A DNA stretch of 45,738 nt from Akkermansia muciniphila. GTDB taxonomy: Bacteria > Verrucomicrobiota > Verrucomicrobiia > Verrucomicrobiales > Akkermansiaceae. The stretch is taken from positions 1 to 45,738 of the forward strand of contig CAMCIC010000022.1 in the NCBI GenBank assembly GCA_945874895.1, read 5' to 3'. The notes under the pieces are model-generated. The model was not told the DNA's origin. It was given only the letters and a program-made list of their open reading frames with translations, and searched no databases. Positions 35,228 to 43,771 of this stretch are shown one piece after another. Both the position numbers and the translations under genes were made by a program. Position 1 is the first letter of the stretch. Each line of letters starts with the position of its first letter.

Positions 35228-36223
35228 TCAGAAATCAAACCCATCGATGTTCTCTTTCGTGAAAACAAAGGGCGTTCCCAGTAGCACGTTGTCGCCCTTG
35301 ATCGCGAACTTGCCGAGTTTTCCGGCATCGAATTCCGTGGCGCCCGCCTGCAATTTCCCTTGGGCCACCGCAGCAGCAACTTGCACGGTGAGGTAACCGA
35401 GGTCTTCCACTTTCCACAATACAACCGCTTGCGTCACGCCTTCCTTGACATAACTTTTGTTTTCGCTGGGCAGACCCAGACCCAGAACCTTGATGCTGCC
35501 TGCTTTGCCAGCCTGCTTCACGGCTTCAGCAGCACCCGGCACGGCAGGCGAGCAAACGGCGATCACCGCCTTGAGGTTCGGATAAGCGCTGATCAGATTT
35601 GTTGTCTCTTGCTGCGCTTTATCCTTCTGGTCGTCACTTGGTTTGATCTCAACCAATTTCATGTTGGGATATTTGGCCGCCTGGCGCTCTTGAATGTACT
35701 TGATCCACTCGTTGGTATTGGCCGCCGTGAGAGTAGCCGTGATGATGGCAAATTCGCCTTCGCCACCCGTCAAAGAAGCGGCCGTGTCCATGAGTTGCTC
35801 ACCAATCCCTTGGGCGGTCGCTTGATTGACAAAAAACGCGCGGGCATCCGTCTGCGCATCGGCATCATAAGTGACCACTTTGATCCCAGCATTTTGCGCC
35901 TTTTTGAGGGCCGTCGATATGCCATCCTTGTTTTCGCACGCGGCAGCAATCACATCGACACCCAGCGAAATCCAGTTCTCCACGATTTCATTTTGTTTCG
36001 CCGGATCGGTATTCGTCGGGCCATCAAACAATAACTCTGCACCGAGGTCCGCAGCGGCAAGACGCGCGCCTTTTTCACAGGTGACAAAATATTGGTTGCC
36101 TTTGCTTTTGGGCAGCAATCCGATGGTCAGTTTGCCATTGGCATTGCCGCCGTTTGATTTTTGTTCGCAGCCCGCAAGGAAAAATGCGGCGGCACATGTG
36201 AAAATCCAAGAGATGCGTTTCAT
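35228..36223 (-). CDS. rhaS: rhamnose-type ABC transporter substrate-binding lipoprotein
   Basis: A 331-residue periplasmic binding protein with a lipobox (CAAAFFLAGCEQKS, Cys19). The fold is type I (LacI/RbsB-like) and LTIGLLPKSKGNQYF, LFDGPTNTDPAKQNEIVENW and SLGVDVIAAACENKDGIST match the RhaS/LsrB (AI-2/rhamnose) subgroup. It is the last gene of the operon and overlaps the upstream permease by 4 nt. Rhamnose is inferred from the rhaI at the operon head; AI-2 or another sugar cannot be excluded. Confidence 0.88.
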   Translation of the reverse strand: MKRISWIFTCAAAFFLAGCEQKSNGGNANGKLTIGLLPKSKGNQYFVTCEKGARLAAADLGAELLFDGPTNTDPAKQNEIVENWISLGVDVIAAACENKDGISTALKKAQNAGIKVVTYDADAQTDARAFFVNQATAQGIGEQLMDTAASLTGGEGEFAIITATLTAANTNEWIKYIQERQAAKYPNMKLVEIKPSDDQKDKAQQETTNLISAYPNLKAVIAVCSPAVPGAAEAVKQAGKAGSIKVLGLGLPSENKSYVKEGVTQAVVLWKVEDLGYLTVQVAAAVAQGKLQAGATEFDAGKLGKFAIKGDNVLLGTPFVFTKENIDGFDF

Positions 36224-37275
36224 AGCGTTTTGTCGTTGGTGGTGGTGATGCTGAGAGATTGCCTGCGAGCGCGGCCCGATGCAAGAGATTTCAGAATCAC
36301 TCCGGCGGCCAATGCCACCAGCAGGAGCAATCCTGTTAGAATGCCGGAAAGCTCACGAGAGACGCTGGCGATCGGCTGATCGAAGATCTGAAACGATGTG
36401 ATGCGTCCGAGCCCGTTGTTCAGGATGGCAACAGCGACGTATCCTAACAATGTGCCATAAATGCTACCAGCGCCACCGAAAATGCTCGTTCCCCCCAATA
36501 CCACCGCCGTGATGGCCAGGAGCTCATAGCCAATGCCGACATTGGCGCGGGCTTCGCCGAGACGAGCCAACAAAATCACCGCGGCCAGACCGGCGACAGC
36601 ACCTGCGATCACATACGCCATGCCCGTATTCCCACGCACCGAAATCCCCGCGTAACGCGCGCCCTCAGGGGCATAACCGATCGCGCGCAACGAGCGCCCC
36701 CATGTCGTCTGATGCACCAACAAAGCCATGAGAATCGCAACGACAAAAAAGATCCACAATTGCGTGGGCAAGCCGAGAAAATTGCCATTGCCTATGCTCA
36801 AAAAGCCGTTAGGAAATCCCGAATAGGCTTCCGATCCTTTCGTGAGGGCTTCCGCCAGTCCGCGAAAAAGCGAAAAGGTCCCCAAAGTCACGATCAGGGG
36901 TGGGAGATTCATTCTCGTGATCAAAAACGCATTGCCCCATCCACCGAGAGCACCGAGAGAAATCGCCGCCATCGCCGCAAGCCAAGGCGACATATCGTAT
37001 TGCTTCACAAGGAGGCCAAAGACCACCGCACACAGGCCCATCATCGAACCGACGGATAAATCAATGCCACCCGTGAGAATCACAGGAGTCATGACCAAGG
37101 CCAGCAATCCAATTTCCACCGAGTGACGAAAGATGTTAGAAACATTGCTCGATGCGAGGAAATTTCTACCGAAATTCTGGAAGATCAATACCTCCAACAG
37201 AATCACCAGCAGCAACACCGTTTCGTGTCTGGCAAGGAGGGCCCCGAGATGAAATTTCTTCCTTTGTTGTGTCAT
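36220..37275 (-). CDS. rhaQ: sugar ABC transporter permease (CUT2 family)
   Basis: A 351-residue inner-membrane permease with about nine hydrophobic segments. LTGGIDLSVGSMMGL and GTSIFGGAGSIYGTLLG are the CUT2/BPD_transp_2 landmarks. I prefer the ATG at 37275 (MTQQRKKF); a TTG at 37284 would overlap the preceding permease stop by 4 nt and also fits. Acts with the other permease and the ATPase to import the sugar delivered by the binding protein. Confidence 0.87.
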   Translation of the reverse strand: MTQQRKKFHLGALLARHETVLLLVILLEVLIFQNFGRNFLASSNVSNIFRHSVEIGLLALVMTPVILTGGIDLSVGSMMGLCAVVFGLLVKQYDMSPWLAAMAAISLGALGGWGNAFLITRMNLPPLIVTLGTFSLFRGLAEALTKGSEAYSGFPNGFLSIGNGNFLGLPTQLWIFFVVAILMALLVHQTTWGRSLRAIGYAPEGARYAGISVRGNTGMAYVIAGAVAGLAAVILLARLGEARANVGIGYELLAITAVVLGGTSIFGGAGSIYGTLLGYVAVAILNNGLGRITSFQIFDQPIASVSRELSGILTGLLLLVALAAGVILKSLASGRARRQSLSITTTNDKTL

Positions 37276-37280
37276 GCCAT

Positions 37281-38213
37281 TCAACCCTTCGAATGTTTCT
37301 TATGATTCCAACCATCGGCCACCACCGCCAGGATGATCACCAGACCTTGAATGGCTTTCTCCCAATAGGGCGGTTGATGGAAATGGGTAAGAGCGGGATT
37401 CACGTTGGCCAGTAAAAACAGCCCGGGCAACACGCCCCATAGTGTGCCACGCCCACCGCGGATCGCGATGCCACCGACCACCGCTGCGGCGATGGCCTTG
37501 AGTTCGAGCCCATCGCCGCAACTCGGTTGGATTTGCGGCGACTGCACGAGGTTCATGACCGCAGCCACAGCGGCGAGCAAACCCATGCTGACGAACACGC
37601 CGAAGGTCGTTCGTTTGGGATTGATGCCTGCCAATCGCGCGGCTTCCGCTTCACTGCCCACGGCGTAAATGGCACGCCCTGCACCGATGTTTTTCATCCC
37701 CCAAGCCAGTGCCACCAGTAGGAAAAACGCGACACCGATGACCGTCCCCTGTCCCTGCGCTTGGCTCATGCCGAACCATTGAACGCCCTCGGGCAAATTG
37801 AGCAGACGACCCTGTTGCCACAATCGTAGCGCTTCCTGCCAAGTCACCATCGTCGCCAATGTCACAACGATGCTGGGCAGACCGAGATAGGCCACCAACA
37901 CGCCATTCAACGCGCCCATGAGCACACCCGCCCCCAGTGCTGCAGCAATCGCAAGCGCTAAGGGCAATTTCGCGGCAGCGACCAAACCCGCAACCACGGC
38001 ACACATGCTAAATTGCGCGCCGAGCGAAATATCGATCTGTCGTGAAATGATGACCATCGCAACTCCCAGTGCGACGATCATTGCGGGCATCTGTGAGGTC
38101 ACCCGTGATAGCAACGGTTGCCACTGGAAAAAATGAGGCGCCACAATCGCCAGCGACAACAGCAACAGTCCCAGAGCGGCGGCGACAATCCATTCACGTG
38201 AATGCTTTTTCAT
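37281..38213 (-). CDS. rhaP: sugar ABC transporter permease (CUT2 family)
   Basis: A 310-residue inner-membrane permease with ISRQIDISLGAQFSMCAV and GGIAIRGGRGTLWGVLPGLF, matching the same family as its neighbour but clearly a different paralogue. CUT2 rhamnose importers often have two such permeases, which fits here. Its ATG overlaps the end of the ATPase gene by 4 nt. Confidence 0.87.
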   Translation of the reverse strand: MKKHSREWIVAAALGLLLLSLAIVAPHFFQWQPLLSRVTSQMPAMIVALGVAMVIISRQIDISLGAQFSMCAVVAGLVAAAKLPLALAIAAALGAGVLMGALNGVLVAYLGLPSIVVTLATMVTWQEALRLWQQGRLLNLPEGVQWFGMSQAQGQGTVIGVAFFLLVALAWGMKNIGAGRAIYAVGSEAEAARLAGINPKRTTFGVFVSMGLLAAVAAVMNLVQSPQIQPSCGDGLELKAIAAAVVGGIAIRGGRGTLWGVLPGLFLLANVNPALTHFHQPPYWEKAIQGLVIILAVVADGWNHKKHSKG

Positions 38214-39715
38214 GCGACCTCCTTGCTCTTATGTCCTAGTGCCGCCGCCATGATGCCGGCAGCATCCGCGGTTGCACCCTCTGTGATTGATACCAATTTC
38301 CCGCCGCGCATCACCGCGATCCGGTCGCTCATGCCCAACACCTCCGGCAAATCGCTGGAAATCATAATGACAGCCAAGCCTTCCTTGGCGAGACCGCGTA
38401 TGATTTTATGAATCTCACTCTTTGCGCCCACGTCCACGCCTTGCGTAGGTTCATCCAAAATCAACAAGCGCGGTTGGGTGGCCAACCAACGCGCGACACT
38501 GACTTTTTGCTGATTGCCCCCGCTCAGAGAAGCGCCAGGGGCGTCGGGCCCATACGCCTTGATTCCTAGGTCGCGAATCATCTGCAACGCCAAATGTTGC
38601 TCTGCGGCTTTGCGCAGAAAATGTCGCGGAAACATTCTCCGGTGGATCGCCATGGTAATATTGTGCGCGATCGGCAAATCGAGAATCACACCATGCTTGC
38701 GGCGGTCCTCAGGCACGTAAGCAATCCCCTGCGCGATCGCTTCCGCTGGCGAGGAGAGGACCACCTCACGATGGTCTAACAAAATTTTCCCTGAGCTGGC
38801 AGGGGTGATGCCGAACAGGATGCGCGCCAGTTCCGTGCGACCCGCGCCGACGAGCCCCGCCATGCCGAGAATTTCTCCTGCACGCACCGTGAGCGAAATA
38901 TCGCTAACGCCACTGTCCGCACAACTGACATTCTGCATTTCAAATACCACCTCGCCCACTCGCGATTCGGCAGGGGGGTAGATCGAAGAAACTTCGCGCC
39001 CCACCATCAACTGGATCATTTGCGATTCATTCAACTGGGCCACTGCATGGGTGCCCACACTCTCGCCATCGCGCAGCACAGTCACACGATCGGCAAGCGC
39101 AAAAATTTCCTCCAACCGGTGGGAAATGTAGACCACACCCACGCCGGCGGCACGCAGATCACGCACGACAGCAAAGAGCAGATGCTGTTCTTTTTGTGTA
39201 AGCGATGCCGTGGGTTCATCCATGATCACGATGCGAGCGCCCGAGCCCAAGGCACAGGCGATTTCCACCAACTGCTGTTCGGGCATCGAAAGCGACGCGA
39301 CTTCGGCATCCGGTGAGATTTCCGCACCGATGCGCTGCAATAATTCCGCAGCGCGATGGCGTTGACCCGCCCAATCGACCTTCGCGTAAGGGCGCGATGT
39401 CTTCAAACGCAGTCCGATGTTTTCCGCAACACTGAGGTCCGGGAACAACGCGGGTTGTTGATAAATGCAGGCGATCCCCAGCTCTTGCGCTTTGGCGGGA
39501 GTAAGTGCGTGCACGACTTCACCCATCACCTGCATCTGTCCTGCATCCGGCAAATGGGCGCCGGTGATGACCTTGATGAGTGTGGATTTGCCAGCGCCAT
39601 TTTCGCCCAGCAGTGCATGAACCTCGCCCGCTTGTAATGCAAAAGAAACCCCCTTCAAGGCGCGTACCGCGCCGAAGGACTTCTTGATATCGGACAGTTG
39701 TAACAGCGTTTCCAA
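38210..39715 (-). CDS. rhaT: sugar ABC transporter ATPase, two nucleotide-binding domains
   Basis: A 501-residue CUT2-type ATPase with two domains. The first has Walker A LLGENGAGKSTLIKV (about 36-50), signature ASLSMPEQQLVEIA and Walker B ARIVIMDEPTASLT. The second has the degenerate P-loop GLVGAGRTELARILFG, signature ASLSGGNQQKVSVARWL and Walker B LLILDEPTQGVD. The start is a TTG at 39715, 12 bp after the rhaI stop; no ATG is near enough. It energises sugar import. Confidence 0.9.
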   Translation of the reverse strand: METLLQLSDIKKSFGAVRALKGVSFALQAGEVHALLGENGAGKSTLIKVITGAHLPDAGQMQVMGEVVHALTPAKAQELGIACIYQQPALFPDLSVAENIGLRLKTSRPYAKVDWAGQRHRAAELLQRIGAEISPDAEVASLSMPEQQLVEIACALGSGARIVIMDEPTASLTQKEQHLLFAVVRDLRAAGVGVVYISHRLEEIFALADRVTVLRDGESVGTHAVAQLNESQMIQLMVGREVSSIYPPAESRVGEVVFEMQNVSCADSGVSDISLTVRAGEILGMAGLVGAGRTELARILFGITPASSGKILLDHREVVLSSPAEAIAQGIAYVPEDRRKHGVILDLPIAHNITMAIHRRMFPRHFLRKAAEQHLALQMIRDLGIKAYGPDAPGASLSGGNQQKVSVARWLATQPRLLILDEPTQGVDVGAKSEIHKIIRGLAKEGLAVIMISSDLPEVLGMSDRIAVMRGGKLVSITEGATADAAGIMAAALGHKSKEVA

Positions 39716-39727
39716 GGTCTTGGGATT

Positions 39728-40927
39728 TTATGCGTAACTGGAGCCTATGCTGAGACCGAGTGCCATGCGACGTTCGACGCGTTCCTTGGCAACCGCGGCC
39801 TCGTAGCCACTGATACGGTGAGCGTCAAGTGGATCCGCAGGCAAGTCATGCGACTTACGCCAATCGGCCACCACCCCGCTCACATCGGCATGAAAAGCTT
39901 TCTTCAAGCACATCTCCGCATCGATGATACGACCTTCTGCCTGATAGCGAACCATCGCCTCGTGATCCACCATCGCCGCCTTCGCATACAGCTCCTGTGC
40001 TGTCGTGACGGTCTGAATCATCGCTTCAATCTTGGGCTTGAGGTTGTGCGATTGGTCGATCATGTATTCGATCTTTGGATAGACGCCCCCACGCTCCCAC
40101 GCGTAGAAATGGATTTCATGGAAAATGCGGAAGATCTGATAGGGGTCGATGGAGCCGAGAGTCAGATCGTCATCGGCGTATCGGCGGTCATTGAAATGGA
40201 AACCACCGAGCATGTTTTCATCCAGCAACCATGCAACGATTTGCTCGATGTTTTGCGACAGGTAATGGTGCCCCGTATCCACAAGGACCTTGGCCTGAGG
40301 GCCGGCGATTTTTGCCATCATGTAGGCCATGCCCCAGTCCGCGAGGTCGGTTTGATAGAAGGCGGGCTCAAAGGGCTTGTATTCCACCAGCAGAACCTGA
40401 TCCGGATCAAGGTGCTGATGTGCCTCACGCAGTGCATACTCGAAACGGTGCTTGCGCGCGCGAATGGAATCTTGGCCGGGATAGTTGGTGCCATCCGCAA
40501 ACCACAGGGACACGGCGCGGCTGTGCAGCTCTTTCCCCAAGGCAATGCTATCGCATATGTGCTTCGTCGCCATCGCACGTATCGCCTCATCGGGATTCGC
40601 CACGCTGCCCAGCTTGTATTCCTGGTGCTGAAACAAGTTTGGATTGATCGAGCCGATGCGCACGCCGTGACGTGAGGCAGCGGCAGCGATCTCAGCAGCT
40701 TTGCTGAAATCAGGGAAGTCCCACAAGACATGCGTCGCCACCGTAGGGCAGCAGCCCGTCAGGCGATGCACTTGACCAGCGTCTGCCAGCTTGTCAGGCA
40801 TATCAATGGCGGCCGCCGGTTGATGAAATTTACCGAAGCGAGTGCCGGTATCAGCGTATCCCCATGATGGAGTTTCAATAAAAAAGTTTTCGAGCGCTTG
40901 GAAAGCAAGGGTTTCAGGGGTTGTCAT
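39728..40927 (-). CDS. rhaI: L-rhamnose isomerase (RhaI type)
   Basis: A 399-residue TIM-barrel isomerase converting L-rhamnose to L-rhamnulose. It resembles the rhizobial RhaI type rather than E. coli RhaA. Metal-ligand blocks are visible as LLVEYKPFEPAFY, VLVDTGHHYLSQN and GGFHFNDRRYADDDL, with YAWERGGVYPKIEYMIDQS further on. It heads the operon, transcribed ahead of rhaT-rhaP-rhaQ-rhaS. The kinase, aldolase and a regulator are not in the window. Confidence 0.88.
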   Translation of the reverse strand: MTTPETLAFQALENFFIETPSWGYADTGTRFGKFHQPAAAIDMPDKLADAGQVHRLTGCCPTVATHVLWDFPDFSKAAEIAAAASRHGVRIGSINPNLFQHQEYKLGSVANPDEAIRAMATKHICDSIALGKELHSRAVSLWFADGTNYPGQDSIRARKHRFEYALREAHQHLDPDQVLLVEYKPFEPAFYQTDLADWGMAYMMAKIAGPQAKVLVDTGHHYLSQNIEQIVAWLLDENMLGGFHFNDRRYADDDLTLGSIDPYQIFRIFHEIHFYAWERGGVYPKIEYMIDQSHNLKPKIEAMIQTVTTAQELYAKAAMVDHEAMVRYQAEGRIIDAEMCLKKAFHADVSGVVADWRKSHDLPADPLDAHRISGYEAAVAKERVERRMALGLSIGSSYA

Positions 40928-40972
40928 AGTAACGTGAAGGGGTGCCCCGCTTCATGATTCGTTTCCTATGGT

Positions 40973-41001
40973 TTGACAAGGCAAAAACCGATTTTTTTAT
41001 C
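40973..41001 (+). promoter_or_regulatory. sigma70-like promoter candidate for kptA
   Basis: TTGACA (40973-40978) matches the -35 consensus exactly. A 17-bp spacer leads to TTTATC (or TTTTAT one base earlier), a moderate -10. It lies about 50 bp upstream of the kptA start in the gap divergent with rhaI. Confidence 0.4.
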
Positions 41002-41047
41002 CTTTGCCTTGGCTCATGCATCGCTCACTGTGATGCTCCGACTTGTC

Positions 41048-41596
41048 ATGAGTTCATTTGAAAACCAACTCAGTCGTTTTTTGAGTCTGGTGCTACGCCA
41101 TGACCCAAGCTCCATCGGCTTGCAACTCGATGAAAACGGCTGGGCTCGCTTGGCGGACTTGATCGCCTGCATGAAAAAGCACGGCAAACGAGTCGATCAG
41201 GCCATGATTTTGCGCGTGGTGGAGACCAGTGACCCGCAGCGCTTCCGTGTCTCCGATGATGGCGTATCGATCCGCGCGAATCAGGGGCACTCGATCGCCA
41301 TCGAACTGAAGCTGGAGAAAATGGCTCCGCCCCAGTGGCTCTATCACGGCACCGCGGTGAAATCGATGCCCGCCATCGTGCGTGAGGGGCTGCGCAAACA
41401 ATCGCGCCATCACGTTCCTCTCAGCGTGGACCGCGCCAGCGCAAAAAAAGCTGGCGCGCGTCACGGTAAGCCCGTGGTGTTGGAAATCGCCGCACAACTC
41501 ATGGCACAGCACGGCTATCCGTTTTACCACGCGGATAATGGCGTCTGGTTCACGGACCATGTTCCGCCCGATTACCTGAACCAGCGCTTCACCTGA
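41048..41596 (+). CDS. kptA: RNA 2'-phosphotransferase (KptA/Tpt1)
   Basis: A 182-residue enzyme that moves an internal RNA 2'-phosphate to NAD+. The catalytic Arg17-His18 pair is in LRHDP, followed by the winged-helix part, DPQRFRVS, IRANQGHS (about 75-82), YHGT (99-102) and HHVPLS (121-126). The usual block is HVHLS; here the second His is Pro, a departure of note. ATGs at 41033 and 40973 lie upstream in frame, but homologues start at SSFENQLSRFLS-like sequence, so I chose 41048. The bacterial role is unclear because bacteria lack the fungal tRNA-splicing substrate. No RNA ligase is nearby. Confidence 0.88.
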   Translation: MSSFENQLSRFLSLVLRHDPSSIGLQLDENGWARLADLIACMKKHGKRVDQAMILRVVETSDPQRFRVSDDGVSIRANQGHSIAIELKLEKMAPPQWLYHGTAVKSMPAIVREGLRKQSRHHVPLSVDRASAKKAGARHGKPVVLEIAAQLMAQHGYPFYHADNGVWFTDHVPPDYLNQRFT

Positions 41597-41639
41597 CAAA
41601 TGGCTTTCAGACAACACTGGCAATCGCATGGACTTCCCT

Positions 41640-41690
41640 TTGTCCCAACGGGACAACTCATCTCAGCCCACGATGCAATCGTGGGCTGAG
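41640..41690. repeat. palindromic intergenic repeat cluster
   Basis: Two hairpins side by side: TTGTCCC-AAC-GGGACAA (41640-41656) and a perfect 13-bp stem with a 3-nt loop GCA (41662-41690; arms CTCAGCCCACGAT and ATCGTGGGCTGAG). The unit resembles REP/bacterial interspersed palindromes of the kind spread by REP-associated transposases; no transposase is nearby. Starting 43 bp after the kptA stop, it could also end the kptA transcript. Confidence 0.7.
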
Positions 41691-41916
41691 CCCCCTCCTC
41701 TGCCCGCGCATCCCGTCAGGACGCAAACTGAAGACGGCTCCGGTTACCCTGCACCATGGGCTCCTCATGAGTCGTCACGTTATGACGAAGAATGAACAGC
41801 CATTTCAGCGGTCAGCACGTATTGACGCAACAACTGTAACAACTTTACCCAGTGACCGCAGCAGTTCACGACAAACGACTTTCTTGTTTCTTACTTTTTC
41901 TAAGCTACGAAATAGC
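41691..41916. other. intergenic stretch, no gene seen
   Basis: The 320-bp gap 41597-41916 holds the palindrome cluster and nothing else I can name. The remaining part has no open frame with coding character and no RNA gene. It includes a GCATCCCGTCAGGACGC imperfect hairpin near 41710 that could be part of the same repeat family. Confidence 0.5.
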
Positions 41917-42279
41917 TCACTCCGAACCCATGGAGTTTACCACCTGCACCCAGGGCAGAAAAGATGCCAAGGCGTGAATGCACAGCGCGATGCCTTGCAT
42001 CAGCAGCGAAAGAGAAACCCATATCACTCCTTTGCGATTATACCACGCGATCATGATGGTGGAAATCATCAACCCCGCGAAAAACAACAAGGTGATGAAG
42101 GGACTGGCCAAGAAGATGCGAGATAGAGTGGGCCATGTCACGCCGATTTCATTCATCATCTCCGCCATTCTGGGCAAGAAGCCCATGAAAAACAATTCCG
42201 GTATGAACAACAAGATCGCCAGCACAGTAACGAGACTAGGGTAACGCAGATCAGAGGGCACGTTCGATTCGGTTGTCAT
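41917..42279 (-). CDS. small three-helix membrane protein (GspF-like segment)
   Basis: A 120-residue protein from the ATG at 42279. Three hydrophobic segments lie at about 16-34 (TVLAILLFIPELFFMGF), 56-75 (FITLLFFAGLMISTIMIAW) and 83-105 (WVSLSLLMQGIALCIHALASF). The part MAEMMNEIGVTWPTLSRIFL resembles the membrane-flanking stretch of type II secretion GspF proteins, but it is far too short to be one. No function is known. An upstream frame to 42570 is antisense to the SGNH gene and looks non-coding. Confidence 0.6.
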   Translation of the reverse strand: MTTESNVPSDLRYPSLVTVLAILLFIPELFFMGFLPRMAEMMNEIGVTWPTLSRIFLASPFITLLFFAGLMISTIMIAWYNRKGVIWVSLSLLMQGIALCIHALASFLPWVQVVNSMGSE

Positions 42280-42388
42280 GATGTCCCCAGTTTGCCCGCT
42301 GGAAATTATTTGGCAAGAAGAAGCCTCTGCAGCGACTTGTGCGCGGACGGGTCTGTTGATTCCTTTCCGTGATTGGACTAAAGTTGCC

Positions 42389-43066
42389 CTAATGTGGCAC
42401 GTGAGGGCGCACCGCCTCAGCCAGCAACTTGTATCCCGCTTCGTTGAAATGAAGTTGATCGGCAACAAAAAGTTCTGGTCTGATCTTGCCAGCGGCATCG
42501 AGTGTAATGGAAGAAGCATCAATGAAGATGAGATTTTTGTTCTTCTTCGACTCATCCGCGATGGCTGCATTCAACTGATCGCACGCGGCTTTTTCATGCC
42601 AACGGGCCGGTGAGGGACTGAGAGCGATGTAGGCAATGGGGACGTCCGGAAGTTTCGCCCGGATGGTGGCGACGAAGGTTTTATAGTCGTGAAACACTTG
42701 CTCGGCGGATTTTCCGGTATGGATGTCATTGCCCCCAGCTCGAAGAAAAATCATTTTCGGTTCATAGGGAAATATCATGCGCTCGGCGAAATGCGTGCTG
42801 TCCACGATTTCGTTGCCGCCGAAGGCTCGGTTCAGAATGATCGCACCGGGAAAATCCTGGGCGAGAGACTTCCAGCGGACGATGCCAGACGAACCGATAA
42901 AGAGCAGCGCGTGCTTCGGAGGCGGCTGGCTAACGTCGCTTTTCTCGAATGCAGCGATATCTTTTTCCCACTTCGCAAAGTCATGTGGCTTCGCCTCTGC
43001 ACGGGGCTCGGCACCCACAAAAGTCATCATCAACATCAAGGCGATCCATGAAACCCGCGTAAGCAT
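42389..43066 (-). CDS. secreted SGNH/GDSL-type hydrolase
   Basis: A 225-residue protein from the ATG at 43066 (MLTRVSWIALMLMMTFVGAEP, a signal peptide); an ATG at 43075 is as likely. SGNH blocks: Ser in LLFIGSSGIVRW, Gly/Asn in NRAFGGNEI, Asn in LRAGGNDIHTG and Asp/His in VADQLHFNEAGYKLL. The nucleophile block is GSS rather than the classical GDS, as in a subset of bacterial esterases. The substrate is unknown. It is 109 bp upstream of the small membrane protein, and divergent from pyrE. Confidence 0.83.
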   Translation of the reverse strand: MLTRVSWIALMLMMTFVGAEPRAEAKPHDFAKWEKDIAAFEKSDVSQPPPKHALLFIGSSGIVRWKSLAQDFPGAIILNRAFGGNEIVDSTHFAERMIFPYEPKMIFLRAGGNDIHTGKSAEQVFHDYKTFVATIRAKLPDVPIAYIALSPSPARWHEKAACDQLNAAIADESKKNKNLIFIDASSITLDAAGKIRPELFVADQLHFNEAGYKLLAEAVRPHVPH

Positions 43067-43192
43067 ACCACTCATACGGAATCGGATCGCCTTCCATATC
43101 AATGAGTGCTGATGAGCCAAGCAATCGGCCATTTTGACAATTTCCCACGCTTCCTGCTTTTCCTCATCACAAAAATCCGCCACTCTCCCGCC

Positions 43193-43759
43193 ATGTCCGA
43201 TTCCGTATCCGCGCTCCGCTCACTTTTGTTAGAAAAATCCGTTCGCACCGGCACCTTCACATTGGCCTCAGGGAAAATCAGCGATCTTTACATCGACTGC
43301 CGCGTCTCTACGCTCGATGCCCATGGCGCGAACCTCGTCGGTGAGGTCGGTTGGACCGCGGTGAAAGAATACATCGCCGCTCACGATCTGCACATCGATG
43401 CCATCGGCGGCATGACCATGGGTGCAGATCCGATTTCCCTCGCCGTCGGCATGTTTTCTGCCCGCGAAAACCCTGCCGCACCGCTTCAGGTTTTCACGGT
43501 GCGCAAGGAGCCCAAAGGCCACGGCCGCGGTAAGCAAATCGAAGGAAATTTTTCCCCAGGAAATACGGTGATCGTAGTAGATGACGTGATCACTACGGGG
43601 GGCTCAACACTCAAGGCCATCGATGCCATCGAGGCGGAAGGCGGGAAAATCGCTTTCGCACTCGTGCTCGTCGATCGCGAGGAAGGGGGCCGCGCCGCCA
43701 TCGAAGCCCGCGGCATCCCCGTGCTGGCACTCTACGCCCGCAGCAATCTGTTAGGCTAA
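43193..43759 (+). CDS. pyrE: orotate phosphoribosyltransferase
   Basis: A 188-residue enzyme that joins orotate to PRPP in UMP synthesis. The PRPP motif VIVVDDVITTGGSTLKAID lies near residues 123-141, with FTLASGKISDLYIDCR at the N-terminus, DAIGGMTMGADPIS and the flexible KEPKGHGRGKQIEG loop. The ATG at 43193 fits the usual length; the frame upstream is antisense to the SGNH gene. The kinase-fold gene follows after 12 bp. Confidence 0.95.
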   Translation: MSDSVSALRSLLLEKSVRTGTFTLASGKISDLYIDCRVSTLDAHGANLVGEVGWTAVKEYIAAHDLHIDAIGGMTMGADPISLAVGMFSARENPAAPLQVFTVRKEPKGHGRGKQIEGNFSPGNTVIVVDDVITTGGSTLKAIDAIEAEGGKIAFALVLVDREEGGRAAIEARGIPVLALYARSNLLG

Positions 43760-43771
43760 TCCGCTGCCCTC

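Noticed and set aside
39818-40675. A 285-residue plus-strand frame inside rhaI
   Set aside because: rhaI is well supported by metal-ligand motifs and operon position; the antisense frame shows no domain.
42280-42570. N-terminal extension of the small membrane protein at 41917
   Set aside because: The extra residues are basic, low in hydrophobic pattern and antisense to the SGNH gene; the ATG at 42279 gives a sensible membrane protein.
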